64,000 nt of DNA from Paraburkholderia ginsengiterrae (GTDB lineage Bacteria > Pseudomonadota > Gammaproteobacteria > Burkholderiales > Burkholderiaceae): NCBI RefSeq assembly GCF_001645125.1, contig NZ_LXKA01000327.1, positions 236,614-300,613 on the forward strand, read 5' to 3'. The number at the start of each line of letters is the position of its first letter. Position 1 is the first letter of the stretch. This document shows positions 19,265 through 29,051 of the stretch, in pieces. The notes beneath the pieces were generated by a model. The model searched no databases, was not told where the DNA came from, and saw nothing but the letters and a program-made list of their open reading frames with translations. Made by a program: the position numbers and the translations under genes.

Positions 19265-19921
19265 CTAAGCCTGCCGGGGAGCGCGCTGCGCGTTCTTCGG
19301 CCGGAACGCCTTGACCACCTCGGCGTGGGTTTCCACATACGGACCCCCGATCAGGTCGATACAGTACGGCACCGCGGCGAAAATGCCCGGCACCTTCACC
19401 GCGCCGCCGGCTTCAGCGTCGCGCAAGCCTTCCAGCGTTTCCTTGATCGACTTCGGCTGGCCCGGCAAGTTGATGATCAGCGCCGCATGATCCGCCGTTT
19501 CGCGGATCACGGCGACCTGGCGCGACAGAATCGCGGTCGGAACGAAATTCAGGCTGATCTGGCGCATCTGCTCGCCAAAACCCGGCATTTCCTTGGTCGC
19601 GATCGCAAGCGTTGCTTCAGGCGTCACGTCGCGGCGTGATGGGCCGGTGCCGCCGGTGGTCAGCACCAGATCGCAGCCGACCTCGTCGACCAGCTCGATC
19701 AGTGTGGCGGAAATGGTCGGTGCGTCGTCCTGGATCAGGCGGGTAACGACCTGCCACGGCGAGCTCAGCGCTGCGCCGAGCCATTCCTGCAGGGACGGCA
19801 GGCCCTTATCCTCGTACACGCCGGTCGATGCGCGGTCGCTGATCGACACGAGGCCGATCACGATCTCGTCGGGATGCCGACGGGGTTGCTTTTGAGCCAC
19901 GTTATGCGTCGCGCTCGTCAT
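19265..19921 (-). CDS. mog: Molybdopterin adenylyltransferase
   Basis: Adenylates molybdopterin before molybdenum insertion by MoeA. It has 218 residues from the ATG at 19921. MoCF-domain signatures are [11 protein letters not shown] near the N-terminus and [18 protein letters not shown], then [10 protein letters not shown]. An upstream in-frame start at 19981 lies inside darP and is less likely. The start overlaps the darP stop by 20 bases, so it is coupled to darP. The partner genes moeA, mobA and moaA are at the other end of the window. Confidence 0.93.
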   Translation of the reverse strand: MTSATHNVAQKQPRRHPDEIVIGLVSISDRASTGVYEDKGLPSLQEWLGAALSSPWQVVTRLIQDDAPTISATLIELVDEVGCDLVLTTGGTGPSRRDVTPEATLAIATKEMPGFGEQMRQISLNFVPTAILSRQVAVIRETADHAALIINLPGQPKSIKETLEGLRDAEAGGAVKVPGIFAAVPYCIDLIGGPYVETHAEVVKAFRPKNAQRAPRQA

Positions 19922-20513
19922 CGTCTTCGTCCAGGGCTTCGTCGGTGTCGGAATCGGCTTCGGCGGACGGGCCGTCCGCATTCTTGATCCACTGGAACAG
20001 TTCGCGGAAGTAGCGCGGCGGCTTGCTCTGCTGCGCTTCCTTGCGGGCGTTGCGGATCAGCGTGCGGCCCTGCTGCGGGTCGGCGTTCGGGTGCTGGCGG
20101 ATGAACTCGGTCAGCGCGGCGTCGTCGGCGAGCAGTTTCTCGCGGGTGCGCTCGATCCAGTGGAGCTTGGCTGTTTCCGCCTTGTTGACGCCGTTATAGG
20201 TGTCGAGCGCCGTGCGCAGCGCGGCAGTTTCCTCGTCCAGCAGCGAGCGCATCACGCGGCCGACGTATTGCACCTGGCGGCGTTTGCCTTCGTGATCGGT
20301 GATGCGGCGCGCCTCGCGTACGGCGTCGTCGAGCTTTTCGGGCATCGGCATGCGCTTGAGCGCGTCTTTGGGCAATGCGATCAGCGCCGCGCCCAGTTCC
20401 TGCAGCTCGTGCATTTCGCGCTTGAGCTGGGATTTGCTGGGGCGGTCGTAGCCGTTCTCGTCGACTTCCGGCTCGGCGGATTCGATGGGTTGAATGCGGG
20501 TTTTGCGTGTCAT
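19902..20513 (-). CDS. darP: Ribosome-associated protein DarP (YjgA/DUF615)
   Basis: Late 50S assembly factor, 203 residues from the ATG at 20513. The family core is [19 protein letters not shown], then [15 protein letters not shown] and the C-terminal [20 protein letters not shown]. The C-terminus is highly acidic ([13 protein letters not shown]). The track upstream to 20564 adds residues not seen in the family. It is divergent from pmbA. Confidence 0.92.
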   Translation of the reverse strand: MTRKTRIQPIESAEPEVDENGYDRPSKSQLKREMHELQELGAALIALPKDALKRMPMPEKLDDAVREARRITDHEGKRRQVQYVGRVMRSLLDEETAALRTALDTYNGVNKAETAKLHWIERTREKLLADDAALTEFIRQHPNADPQQGRTLIRNARKEAQQSKPPRYFRELFQWIKNADGPSAEADSDTDEALDEDDDERDA

Positions 20514-20737
20514 ACCGATATTGTAGCCTGCCGCGTCCGCCGAACCGGCCGTGCTGCCCCGCACAAGGCTTCTTGTTCCGCAAAGCGGCGGAGATCGCTG
20601 TATCAGCGAATGCCAGGTGCAGCATCGCGGACCTTGCTATGATCGCGGGATGCATAATCTCGCACACGTGCGTCCGCATGCGCGTGACATGAGCGAACAC
20701 CCAGGGCCGCTGGGCCCCGAACAGGACGGCAACGACA

Positions 20738-22108
20738 ATGGCAGCAGACATGGACGTCAAGCAGCGCTTTTTTCCGCATACCCAGGATGAACTGAAGGAA
20801 ATCGCCTCGGACATCCTTCGTCACGCGAAGTCGCTCGGCGGCACCGACGCGGCAACCGAAATTTCCGAGGGCGACGGCCTGTCCGTTTCCGTGCGGCGCG
20901 GCGAAGTCGAGACGATCGAGCACAACCGCGACAAGATGGTCGGAGTGACGGTGTTCATCGGCAACAAGCGCGGCAACGCGAGCACTTCGGACTTTTCGTC
21001 GCAAGCCCTGAAGGACACGGTCGCGGCGGCCTACAACATCGCCCGCTTCACGGCGGAAGACGACTGCGCGGGCCTCGCGGAAGCCGAGTTGCTCGAAACC
21101 GCGCCGCGCGATCTCGATCTCTATCACCCGTGGAACCTGTCCGCGGACGAGGCGGTGGAAATCGCCCGCCGCGCGGAAGATGCCGCGTTCGCGACCGATC
21201 CGCAGATCAAGAACTCGGAAGGCGCCAGCGTCTCGGCGCAGCACTCGCAGTTCGTGCTCGCCACCTCGCGCGGCTTCCTTGCGGGCTACCCGTATTCGCG
21301 CCACTACGTCGCGTGCGCGCCGATCGCGGGCAGCGGGCGCAACATGCAGCGCGACGACTGGTACACGTCGACCCGCAGCGCCGAGGAACTGGCCGATCCG
21401 GAGGCGGTGGGCCGTTACGCGGCGCAACGGGCGCTGGCGCGCATCGGCGCTCGCGGTCTCGACACGCGCAAGGTGCCGGTGCTGTTCGAAGCGCCGCTCG
21501 CCGCGGGCCTGCTCGGTGCGTTCGTGCAAGCCACGAGCGGCGGCGCCCTCTACCGCAAGACGTCGTTCCTCGTCGACAGCCTCGGCAAGCCGGTGTTCGC
21601 GCCGCACGTGCAGGTGGTCGAAGATCCGCACGTCGCGCGGGCCATGGGCAGCGCGCCTTTCGACGAAGAGGGCGTGCGCACCCGGCAGCGCTCGGTCGTG
21701 AAGGACGGTGTGGTGGAGGGCTATTTCCTCTCCACCTATTCGGCGCGCAAGCTCGGCATGCAAACCACCGGCAATGCGGGCGGCTCGCACAACCTGTCGT
21801 TGCTGAGCTCAGCCACGCGCCCCGAAGACGACTTCGAAGAGATGCTGCGTAAGCTCGGCACCGGCCTGCTGCTGACCGAATTGATGGGGCAGGGCGTGAA
21901 CTACGTGACGGGCGATTATTCGCGCGGCGCGTCGGGTTTCTGGGTCGAGAACGGCAAGATCCAGTATCCGGTCGAAGAAATCACGGTGGCGAGCACGCTG
22001 CAGGAGATGTTCCACCACATCGTCGCGATCGGCGCGGATACGATCACGCGCGGCACCAAGCGGACCGGTTCGGTGCTGATTGAACGGATGACGATCGCAG
22101 GGCAATAA
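20738..22108 (+). CDS. pmbA: Metalloprotease PmbA/TldE
   Basis: Partner of TldD in the TldD/TldE protease that processes modified peptides and antitoxins; 456 residues. Conserved blocks are SVSVRRGEVETIEHNRDK, GNASTSDFSSQALKDTV, VEGYFLSTYSARKLGM and GVNYVTGDYSRGASGFWVEN. PmbA itself lacks the HExxxH zinc site of TldD, and none is seen here. An ATG 12 bases downstream is an alternative start. A TATGAT -10-like element lies about 100 bases upstream. Confidence 0.95.
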   Translation: MAADMDVKQRFFPHTQDELKEIASDILRHAKSLGGTDAATEISEGDGLSVSVRRGEVETIEHNRDKMVGVTVFIGNKRGNASTSDFSSQALKDTVAAAYNIARFTAEDDCAGLAEAELLETAPRDLDLYHPWNLSADEAVEIARRAEDAAFATDPQIKNSEGASVSAQHSQFVLATSRGFLAGYPYSRHYVACAPIAGSGRNMQRDDWYTSTRSAEELADPEAVGRYAAQRALARIGARGLDTRKVPVLFEAPLAAGLLGAFVQATSGGALYRKTSFLVDSLGKPVFAPHVQVVEDPHVARAMGSAPFDEEGVRTRQRSVVKDGVVEGYFLSTYSARKLGMQTTGNAGGSHNLSLLSSATRPEDDFEEMLRKLGTGLLLTELMGQGVNYVTGDYSRGASGFWVENGKIQYPVEEITVASTLQEMFHHIVAIGADTITRGTKRTGSVLIERMTIAGQ

Positions 22109-22148
22109 CCGAGTCTGGCCGCGTAGCGGCCGTCTGGTCGCACCAATG

Positions 22149-22183
22149 AAAACGCCACGCAATAACTTGCGTGGCGTTTTTTT
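22149..22183 (+). terminator. Rho-independent terminator after pmbA
   Basis: AAAACGCCACGCAA / TTGCGTGGCGTTTT stem with a TAAC loop, followed by TTTTTTT. Confidence 0.88.
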
Positions 22184-22261
22184 ACATGAGTCTGTTCTGG
22201 CCGGCGGCGGCTACCGCGTGCATGCCGCATCACCGTAGTGCGTCCCGCCAGCCAGGCGCCC

Positions 22262-22762
22262 TCAAACGTGTTTGCGCGCGTAAGTCACGAACGCATAGTC
22301 GAAGTCGTTCGGCGCGTGGGCACGGTGCGTTTCGTGCGCGACTTCTTCCCATTCGTTCTCATCGAGCTCCGGAAACGTGGCGTCGCCCTCGAAGTCGGCG
22401 GAAATCTCCGTGATGATGAGCTTGTCCGCCTGACGCAGGCCTTCCGCGTACAACTGCGCCCCGCCGATCAGAAACGCCTCCGGCGCCTGATCCTGGGCCG
22501 CGAGCTTGAGCGCGTCTTCGAGCGTCGTGGCGGCGTCGCAGCCCTGAAAGCGCCGCGTGGCATCGCGCGTCACGACAATGTTGCGGCGTCCCGGCAGCGG
22601 CCGGCCGATCGACTCGTGCGTTTTGCGTCCCATGATGATGGGCGCACCCATAGTGGTGCGCTTGAAGAACGCGAGGTCTTCGGGAAGTCGCCATGGCAAC
22701 TGGTTGTCGCGGCCGATCACGCCGTTATTGGCGCGAGCGACGATCAGGGTGAGCGTCGTCAT
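22262..22762 (-). CDS. folA: Dihydrofolate reductase
   Basis: Reduces dihydrofolate to tetrahydrofolate with NADPH, replacing the folate oxidised by thymidylate synthase. It has 166 residues from the ATG at 22762. Signatures are [53 protein letters not shown] and [11 protein letters not shown]. The upstream extension to 22885 would overlap the neighbouring regulator gene and is rejected. Its usual partner thyA is 10 kb away on the other side of the amyloid block. Confidence 0.96.
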   Translation of the reverse strand: MTTLTLIVARANNGVIGRDNQLPWRLPEDLAFFKRTTMGAPIIMGRKTHESIGRPLPGRRNIVVTRDATRRFQGCDAATTLEDALKLAAQDQAPEAFLIGGAQLYAEGLRQADKLIITEISADFEGDATFPELDENEWEEVAHETHRAHAPNDFDYAFVTYARKHV

Positions 22763-22881
22763 CGAATGGAAAGGGGAACGTAACCAGACTGATTCTACCT
22801 GAGGCGCGGGCCGGGGGCGCCGTGGCGGTTTGGGCCAGTGCGGGAGCCGGCGCTTCAGCGCCGCTCCCGCCAGGCGCGACA

Positions 22882-24420
22882 TCATTCGTGCGTGCTGTCG
22901 CCGACGGCGAAGGCCGCTTTCTCGTCGGCCGCGCTCAATTCGCGCAAGCCATGCTGACCCATCAGGCGGTACAGCGTGACACGCGAAATATTCAGATCCA
23001 ACGCCGCCTCGTTCAGCCGATGACGATGCCGCAGCAGGGCCGCCTCGATCGCCCGCTTCTCCGCAGCTTCGCGCGCCTGCGAGAGCGTCATGGTCTGCTG
23101 CGCGGTGAAGTGCGCGAGATCGAGGTCGTCGGCGGAAATCAGCTTGTTTTCCGCCATCACGATCGCGCGCCGCACCCGGTTGATCAGCTCGCGGACATTG
23201 CCAGGCCAGTTGTAGTTGTACAGCGCTTCGATTGCCGACGGCGTGAAGCCGCGAATCTTGCGCGCACTGTCGGTCTTGAACTTATGCAGGATGTGATGCG
23301 CGAGTATTTCGATGTCTTTGCCGCGCGCGCGCAGCGGCGGCTCGTCCACGCGCAGCACGCAGAGGCGGTGAAACAGGTCGGCGCGGAAACGTCCGTCGCG
23401 CATCGCGCTTTCCAGATCGACGTGGGTCGCGGAAATGATCCGCACGTCGACCGGAGTCGATTCGCGTCCGCCGAGCCGTTCGATCTTGCCCTCCTGCAGA
23501 AAGCGCAGCAGACTCGCCTGGCTTTCGAGCGGCAGATCGCCGATTTCGTCGAGCAGCAGCGTGCCGCCGTCGGCGGCTTCGACCCGGCCGATCTTGCGCT
23601 GATTGGCGCCGGTGAACGCGCCGCGCTCATAGCCGAATAGTTCGGACTGCAGCAGATGGTGCGGAATCGCCCCGCAGTTGATCGGGATGAACGGCGCTTT
23701 GCGGCGCGACGAACGCTCGTGAATCGCCAGCGCGGTCAGCTCCTTGCCGGTGCCCGACTCGCCGGAGATAAACACGCTCGCCTCGGTATTGGCCACCTTG
23801 CGGATGGTGCGAAAGAGCTGCTGCATGGCTTCGCAGGTGCCGACCATTTCCTCGTCGCCCGACTCGCTCACGGGGGGGGCGGCTTCGGGGTCGCACAGCG
23901 TCACCATGCCGAACGCGTGGCCGACCAGATAGTCGACCGTGGCGTTCGCCACCGGCAGCTTGACGAAGTCGAAACAGTAGTGACGCACGAGGCGCCGCAC
24001 GTCCGGATCGTTGAGACGCTCGCTGGTGGCGAGCGCGATCCAGCCGACCTGCTGCTGGCGCAGACTCGCTTCGAGTCCGGCGAGATCGCGCAGCGCAAAG
24101 CTCGCCAGATCGACAATGCCGGCGCAGGCCAGGTCGGGTTTGACCAGCCGGCCAAGCTCATGTGCCGAGCGCGCCGTCGCAACGTGCCAGCCGCGGCTCT
24201 TCAAATGCGCGATCAGACTTTCGTCTGGCGTGCGCGCCACGTACAGCAGCAGGCGCTGCAAACCGGAGTCGCCCGCGGGGGCGGGTTGCGCAGCGTCGCT
24301 GAGCGTGGCCGCCATCGCTGAGGACCGGCCCGCGGCGAGCTCCTTCGGCAGCGCGCGCGTTCCAAGCGCTCCTGCTCCGGCTAGCGGAGCCACACTGGTC
24401 AGATGAGGTGATTCACGCAC
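22882..24420 (-). CDS. Sigma-54-dependent activator, VpsR-like (copy 1, in the amyloid operon)
   Basis: Bacterial enhancer-binding protein, 512 residues. The N-terminal receiver-like domain (about 50-175) keeps an Asp in GIVDLASF (D104) but is otherwise unlike classical receivers and resembles VpsR-type domains. The AAA+ domain has Walker A GESGTGKE (about 220-227), the sigma-54 contact loop GAFTGA (267-272) and Walker [11 protein letters not shown]. The C-terminal Fis-type HTH is [20 protein letters not shown]. The GTG start at 24420 has a GAGG site and lies 24 bases after the fapF-like gene on the same strand, so it is probably the last gene of that operon. A shorter start at 24315 is possible. 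Regulation by cyclic-di-GMP is only inferred from VpsR/FleQ relatives. Confidence 0.9.
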   Translation of the reverse strand: MRESPHLTSVAPLAGAGALGTRALPKELAAGRSSAMAATLSDAAQPAPAGDSGLQRLLLYVARTPDESLIAHLKSRGWHVATARSAHELGRLVKPDLACAGIVDLASFALRDLAGLEASLRQQQVGWIALATSERLNDPDVRRLVRHYCFDFVKLPVANATVDYLVGHAFGMVTLCDPEAAPPVSESGDEEMVGTCEAMQQLFRTIRKVANTEASVFISGESGTGKELTALAIHERSSRRKAPFIPINCGAIPHHLLQSELFGYERGAFTGANQRKIGRVEAADGGTLLLDEIGDLPLESQASLLRFLQEGKIERLGGRESTPVDVRIISATHVDLESAMRDGRFRADLFHRLCVLRVDEPPLRARGKDIEILAHHILHKFKTDSARKIRGFTPSAIEALYNYNWPGNVRELINRVRRAIVMAENKLISADDLDLAHFTAQQTMTLSQAREAAEKRAIEAALLRHRHRLNEAALDLNISRVTLYRLMGQHGLRELSAADEKAAFAVGDSTHE

Positions 24421-24444
24421 GTTCGACCTCGTATCGTTGGCACG

Positions 24445-25881
24445 TCAGAAGGTATAGGGAAACCGCACGCCGACCACGAAGTTCGGCGCGTCCGGCGTCA
24501 AACCCACGGAGACCGAGCCGTTGATGGTCAGGTGCTTGTTCACGACGTGGTTCAAGCCAAAATTCAGCGCGGCGGCCGTGGTTTCGCTACCCGGCACCTT
24601 TTCGTACGAGCCACCCGGCGCGCGCGTCTTCGATTCAGGTTCGAGCGCCATCGTGTACGAGATGCTGGCGGAATCCTTGTCGGAGAATGCGAGCGCCACG
24701 CCGCCGCCGAACTGCACGATGTCGCCGAGCTTGACCGTTGCCGGCTGGGTTTGTCCCTGCACCGACGAGATATCCTCGAACGAGCGCGCAATGTTGTAGG
24801 TGTACGAAAGACTGCCGAACAGCACCACCGGGTCATAGGTCTTCAGCAGCGAGACGCCGGCCGTGATGTTCCAGAAGCCGGTGCCGGTGGGCAGTTTGCT
24901 CGGCGCCACCAGATTGGTGTTGTTGGCGTCCACCTGGAGCAGCTTCACGCCGAACGGCGAGCTGCCGGTCGGCGCCTTGATGCGCAGGCTGCCGACCACG
25001 TCCGGCAGGCTGTTGGTCTCTTTCAGGAACTGGTAGTAGATCCCGAAGTTGACGTCGCCGATATCGCTGCCGTTCACCGACGCGTCCGACAGCGTGTTCG
25101 CCGCGCCGCCCGCGCCGCCGACAATGAAGTTGCTATGCCGGTAGATGTACGGCACGTCGACGTCGATACTCATCCGGTCGGTCAGGCCGTAGCGGGTATC
25201 GAGATCGGCCATGACCTGGTGCGACTTGGTCTCGCCCAGGTTGATGTTGCCGAGAAAAATCGCGTCGAGCGCGAGGAAGCCCGACAACTGCAACTGGCGC
25301 CGGTCGTAGTAGGTGTCGCTGATACCCCAGTCCAACGTCAGCTTGTGATCGAAGAGCGGGGCGTGTTCGCGCTGCACGACGGCTTCTTCGGCCTGCGTGC
25401 GCACCGGTTCGGCGGCCTTCTGCGTCTGGCCGATGGCGCCGCTGCCGTCGGTCGCGGCCGGCAGGCCGCCGGCGCTGTTGCCTTGAGGCGGCGGCGGATT
25501 GACCGGCACGCCGGTCGCCGTGCCCGTGTTGCCGCCCGGCACCGGTGCGCCGGGATTGACCTGGGCGAGCGGCGGCAGCGGCACCGGCAGGCCGTCGGCG
25601 CCGGGCTGTTCGGCCACGGCTTCACTGCCGGCCGGCGCGCCGGAACCCGGCATGCCGCGGCCGCGCTGCGACATCTCCAGATCGGTGACCTGGCGTTCGA
25701 GCGAATGAATCTGCCGCTGTTGCTCGTCGACTATCCGCATCAACGTATTGAGGCGTTCTTCCACAGATTGTCCAGCGAGCGCCTGAGCGTTCGCCCCTTG
25801 CGAAAGTGCGAATAGCATGGCGGCGGCCGGAATGGCCGCCAGTGCCATGCGTGGCACATTTCTTGATGTAGCACTGGTCAT
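24445..25881 (-). CDS. fapF: FapF-like outer-membrane amyloid export porin
   Basis: Predicted outer-membrane beta-barrel of 478 residues. A signal peptide covers residues 1-33 (ANA-Q). Residues about 38-72 form a short coiled coil with heptad-spaced Leu/Ile (EERLNTLMRIVDEQQRQI), followed by a Pro/Gly-rich linker to about 165. The remainder is alternating polar/hydrophobic beta-strand sequence and ends FVVGVRFPYTF, with the terminal Phe recognised by the Bam machinery. Coiled coil, linker and barrel in this order match the FapF transporter of Pseudomonas. It is the last structural gene in the operon, as fapF is. The assignment rests on architecture and synteny. Confidence 0.8.
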   Translation of the reverse strand: MTSATSRNVPRMALAAIPAAAMLFALSQGANAQALAGQSVEERLNTLMRIVDEQQRQIHSLERQVTDLEMSQRGRGMPGSGAPAGSEAVAEQPGADGLPVPLPPLAQVNPGAPVPGGNTGTATGVPVNPPPPQGNSAGGLPAATDGSGAIGQTQKAAEPVRTQAEEAVVQREHAPLFDHKLTLDWGISDTYYDRRQLQLSGFLALDAIFLGNINLGETKSHQVMADLDTRYGLTDRMSIDVDVPYIYRHSNFIVGGAGGAANTLSDASVNGSDIGDVNFGIYYQFLKETNSLPDVVGSLRIKAPTGSSPFGVKLLQVDANNTNLVAPSKLPTGTGFWNITAGVSLLKTYDPVVLFGSLSYTYNIARSFEDISSVQGQTQPATVKLGDIVQFGGGVALAFSDKDSASISYTMALEPESKTRAPGGSYEKVPGSETTAAALNFGLNHVVNKHLTINGSVSVGLTPDAPNFVVGVRFPYTF

Positions 25882-25999
25882 TTTGTCTTCCCCCGGTATT
25901 CCGGCTGCGCAACATCCGTTTCTTGCAAGACGGCTACTGACGGTGCGCGGCCTTACGTGTACTGCTTTTGCTGCGGTTGGCGGGTGGCGGCCCGCATGT

Positions 26000-26806
26000 T
26001 TATCTCCTGTTTTGCAGGGCTTGTAGTACGCCTAACTGACGGATCATCGCGGCCGACATTTGCTGCGTCTGCAAATGCAACTGCAATGCGTTGGCGACTT
26101 GCTGGTTATTGCCTGCAATCTGTAACAACTGGGCGATTTGACCGTTGCCCGGTGCGATGGTCTGACTGGCGAGCCCGGCCGGAGTCTGCAGCGCGACACT
26201 GATGCCGTTGCTGCCGAACGAGATGCCGGCTTTGATCGAGCCGGTCGAATTGCTGGCCGCTGCTGAGGGTGCGTTCACGGTGCCCGTCGGCGTCACGGCG
26301 TTGTTGTTGAAATCGATGAGTGCCGAATTGGCGCCGCTGTTGTGGTCGCCCGCCACTTGAGTCGTTTGTGAAACACCGTTCACCGCGATGCCCTGCCCGC
26401 CGCTCACCTTAGCATTGGGATTGGCTCCCGAGCCGGCGGAACCGCTGCCCGGGCCGCCGCCGCTCACACTCGCCTGTGTCCTGACAGTGCTGGTGAGCTG
26501 GCCGGCTGTATTCTCTACCGCGGCAAGCGTGCCCTGGGCGAGGGCGGTCACGCCGTTGGGCAGTTGCCACTGGGAAAGAATGTTCAGAACAAAACCGGAG
26601 ATCATCGTGCCGCCGACATTTTTGCCGGTCTGGCTGGCGAGCACGTCGTCGTCCACCATCTGCACTTTGATGGCATCGATGCCGTTGTCGTGAGAAGAAA
26701 GAAACTCGGGCACCGGCGCCGCGCCCGAAGACGCCCAGGCGCTGCCGGTCACGCCGCACATCGTCGTGCAGATCGCAAGCCCGAGCTGTGTGAGGTGTTG
26801 CTTCAT
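26000..26806 (-). CDS. fapE: FapE-like secreted accessory protein
   Basis: Exported protein of 268 residues with a Sec signal at 1-25. Residues 51-62 read VDDDVLASQTGK, similar to a motif in the first gene of the operon. The rest is Gly/Ser/Asn/Gln-rich, with amyloid-like Q-V-AGD-N-N blocks such as TTQVAGDHNSGANSA and LLQIAGNNQQVANALQL at the C-terminus. Its position between the C39-like peptidase and the barrel protein is where fapE lies in Pseudomonas. The start is 8 bases after the peptidase stop, with no good ribosome-binding site of its own, suggesting coupling. There is a 118-base gap before fapF. The family call is by position and composition. Confidence 0.66.
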   Translation of the reverse strand: MKQHLTQLGLAICTTMCGVTGSAWASSGAAPVPEFLSSHDNGIDAIKVQMVDDDVLASQTGKNVGGTMISGFVLNILSQWQLPNGVTALAQGTLAAVENTAGQLTSTVRTQASVSGGGPGSGSAGSGANPNAKVSGGQGIAVNGVSQTTQVAGDHNSGANSALIDFNNNAVTPTGTVNAPSAAASNSTGSIKAGISFGSNGISVALQTPAGLASQTIAPGNGQIAQLLQIAGNNQQVANALQLHLQTQQMSAAMIRQLGVLQALQNRR

Positions 26807-26813
26807 GGTTGCG

Positions 26814-27527
26814 TCAGAACAGGTCTGCCTTGATCAAGCCGTACTCGACGAAGGGCGTCGCCGCCGTGCCGTTGGCCAGCGCACTGGCGCGCAGCTTGAG
26901 GGCGAGCGACTCGTTGTCCTGCAAGAGCGGGGAATCCTCCCTGAAGGGTTTGCCGAGGACCGCGAAAACAAGACCATTCCAGGTTTTGGCGAAGTCCTCT
27001 TCGAGCACGATGCGATTGCCGAGCGCCGGGTCCGCAATGAACACGCGGCCATCCTGGGCATGCTTGACGATCACGAAATGCTCGTACCCGTCGATGTTCA
27101 TCAGAACCATCACGGGAATCTGCAAGTGTTGGAGTGCGTCGGCGTTGACCCGGAAGCCACGCCCGCGCAAACCGATGGTCTCGACAAATTTCTTCATGTC
27201 GAGCATGGAGAAGCCATTTTTGACGACGACTTCAGGCGTCGAGAACACCATCATCCGGCGGATCAGTTCGGTCTCCGGAATGTCGATGCCATAGCCGTAT
27301 TTGAGGAGGGTCGCGAGCGCCGCTGCACCACAGCTGAAATCGAACTGCTGATTGACGATGTGGCTGTAGCGGATGTCCTTCATCGAGCGAACCGTCTTGG
27401 TCAACGGAACGCCCGCCAGCGTGGACGTGTCGATGGTCGCCTGTGCGTAAGGGTGGTCCACGCACAGTGTGCAGCTTGCCAGCGCTACAGCGAACCGTAG
27501 CGCCGGGAACCCCTTGAACCCGGACAT
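26814..27527 (-). CDS. fapD: FapD-like C39-family cysteine peptidase
   Basis: Papain-fold peptidase of the C39 type, 237 residues from the ATG at 27527 (GGGAGA 6 bases upstream; the longer frame to 27587 lacks a site). A signal-like hydrophobic N-terminus (about 1-30) puts it in the periplasm. Catalytic residues are visible: Cys66 in QQFDFSCGAAALATLL, His150 in GYEHFVIVK and Asp166 in IADPALGNR. C39 peptidases normally cut after double-glycine leaders, but this one lacks an ABC transporter, as FapD does. It lies between the FapC-like and FapE-like genes, the canonical fapD position. Confidence 0.86.
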   Translation of the reverse strand: MSGFKGFPALRFAVALASCTLCVDHPYAQATIDTSTLAGVPLTKTVRSMKDIRYSHIVNQQFDFSCGAAALATLLKYGYGIDIPETELIRRMMVFSTPEVVVKNGFSMLDMKKFVETIGLRGRGFRVNADALQHLQIPVMVLMNIDGYEHFVIVKHAQDGRVFIADPALGNRIVLEEDFAKTWNGLVFAVLGKPFREDSPLLQDNESLALKLRASALANGTAATPFVEYGLIKADLF

Positions 27528-27547
27528 GCTGGTCTCCCGCCTTATAC

Positions 27548-27576
27548 GCGCCGGCTGCTGCGATGGCAGCCGGCGC
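27548..27576 (-). repeat. Strong intercistronic hairpin between fapC-like and fapD-like genes
   Basis: An 11-bp perfect stem (GCGCCGGCTGC / GCAGCCGGCGC) with a 7-base loop lies in the 107-base gap after the amyloid-subunit gene and just before the peptidase ribosome-binding site. There is no T-run downstream on the minus strand. It is therefore more likely an mRNA-stabilising or attenuating structure than a full terminator. Confidence 0.75.
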
Positions 27577-27634
27577 GTCTTCCCCAAAACTGCTTTCTGG
27601 CTTCTTCTGCCGGGTTGCCGGCTCAGTTGCCGAT

Positions 27635-29026
27635 TTAGTGGCCGCTGTTCAGCGCAGCAATCGCAAGGCCGTTGTGTTGCAGGTTGCCCGCGCCGCCGGC
27701 GATATTCACGCCGATGTTGCCGGTCGCGTTAGCCAGCGTATTGGCCCCCAGCATCGCCGTGCCCTGGAATTGACCCTTGACCGCCATGCCGGCGGTTTGC
27801 GAGTTGTCATCCGTGGCGACCATTGCCGTGGTCAGTGCGTTGCCCGGGCTGGTCGTCGTTACCGCACCGGCAAGGCTGTTGTTCTGCACGTTGCCGATAC
27901 CCGAGGCGACGTTCACCCCGACGTTGCCCGTCACACCCGACAGCGAGCCATCCCCGATCGACGCGTTCAGATTGAAGTTGTTGATCTTGGCGGTGCCGGC
28001 CGAGGTTTGCGTGCTGAAGATCTGCGCATTGCCGAACACGTTGCCGATGTCGACCGAAGCGAGCGACACGTCGTTGCTTTGGGCGTTGCTGATGCCTTCC
28101 GCGACGTTGATGCCGAGGTTGCCCGAGACGCCCTTGGCCGCGTCGGCGCCGGTCGTGGCGTTCAGCGTGCCTGCCACTTGCGTGTTGGTGTGCACCGTCA
28201 CCGAGCCTTTGGTCGTCACATCTGTCGTAGCGAGGCTGGCGTCGACGCCCCAGGCCGCGTGGTAGGAGTCCGAGGAGGACGACCGGCTCTTTTCATAGCC
28301 GGACGAATGTTCGTCGGCCTTCGCGAAGCCCGATCCTTCGTTGGCCTGATAGCCCCACACCTTGGCGTTTCCAGATCCTTCCGATGCCTGGAAGCCGCCC
28401 GCTACAGCTGACGTGTTGGCGTAGTCCGATTCGTGATACCCGGCCTGGAATCCGCCACCCGCATGGAACGAACCGCTGCCGTGCGTCGGCGTGTCGTGGT
28501 TCTGATAGCTGTAGCTGCCGCCGATCGAACCGCCTGCCGAGATATGGCCACCGGAATTCTCGCTGGTGTGAGTAAAGGCCCCTTCAACGGCCGCTGCCTG
28601 CTGGTTGTTCTTATACCCGGTGCCTTCCACCGCGGCGCTTTGATTACCGTACGAATAGCTGGCGCTTGCCTTGGAGCCTTCCGACATGGAGGAACTGGCC
28701 GAATGGCTCTGGCTGGTCGTGAGAAACGCCGTGCCGCCGCCTTTGATCGACGAGGTATTGTTGTTCGTGGTGGTCGTCATGTGGCCGGTTGTATAGGTCT
28801 GGGCTTGCGGATCAAGCGACGCGTTCACGGTGACCGACTGGTTGTTGTTGATGACGGCGCCGGCGGTGCTGGACACGTGCACGCAGCCGTACAGGCCGAC
28901 CATGCCTTCGACGCCGATCTCCTCACCAACCAGTGTGGCATTGAACAGGTAGACCTTCTGTGGTGCGGCCAACACGCTGCCGGATGCTGCAACGAAAACG
29001 GCTGCGGCAATAAGAGTGCGCTTCAT
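27635..29026 (-). CDS. fapC: FapC-like major functional-amyloid subunit
   Basis: Secreted protein of 463 residues with a signal peptide at 1-20. The C-terminal third carries three imperfect repeats at about 301-325, 366-388 and 434-458, each of the form SGN-x-G-[IV]-N-[VI]-A-x-G-x-x-N-x-Q-x-N (for example TGNIGVNIAGGAGNLQHN), separated by ~42-residue linkers. Three repeats with two linkers is the FapC layout. Residues 30-290 are an unusual low-complexity Ser/Gly/Asn/Tyr/His-rich region. There is one Cys (47) and no C-terminal CxxC. Expected to polymerise outside the cell as a biofilm amyloid. The ATG has a GGAG site 6 bases upstream. Confidence 0.82.
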   Translation of the reverse strand: MKRTLIAAAVFVAASGSVLAAPQKVYLFNATLVGEEIGVEGMVGLYGCVHVSSTAGAVINNNQSVTVNASLDPQAQTYTTGHMTTTTNNNTSSIKGGGTAFLTTSQSHSASSSMSEGSKASASYSYGNQSAAVEGTGYKNNQQAAAVEGAFTHTSENSGGHISAGGSIGGSYSYQNHDTPTHGSGSFHAGGGFQAGYHESDYANTSAVAGGFQASEGSGNAKVWGYQANEGSGFAKADEHSSGYEKSRSSSSDSYHAAWGVDASLATTDVTTKGSVTVHTNTQVAGTLNATTGADAAKGVSGNLGINVAEGISNAQSNDVSLASVDIGNVFGNAQIFSTQTSAGTAKINNFNLNASIGDGSLSGVTGNVGVNVASGIGNVQNNSLAGAVTTTSPGNALTTAMVATDDNSQTAGMAVKGQFQGTAMLGANTLANATGNIGVNIAGGAGNLQHNGLAIAALNSGH

Positions 29027-29051
29027 GATTCGCTCCGATACTTAAGTGTGG

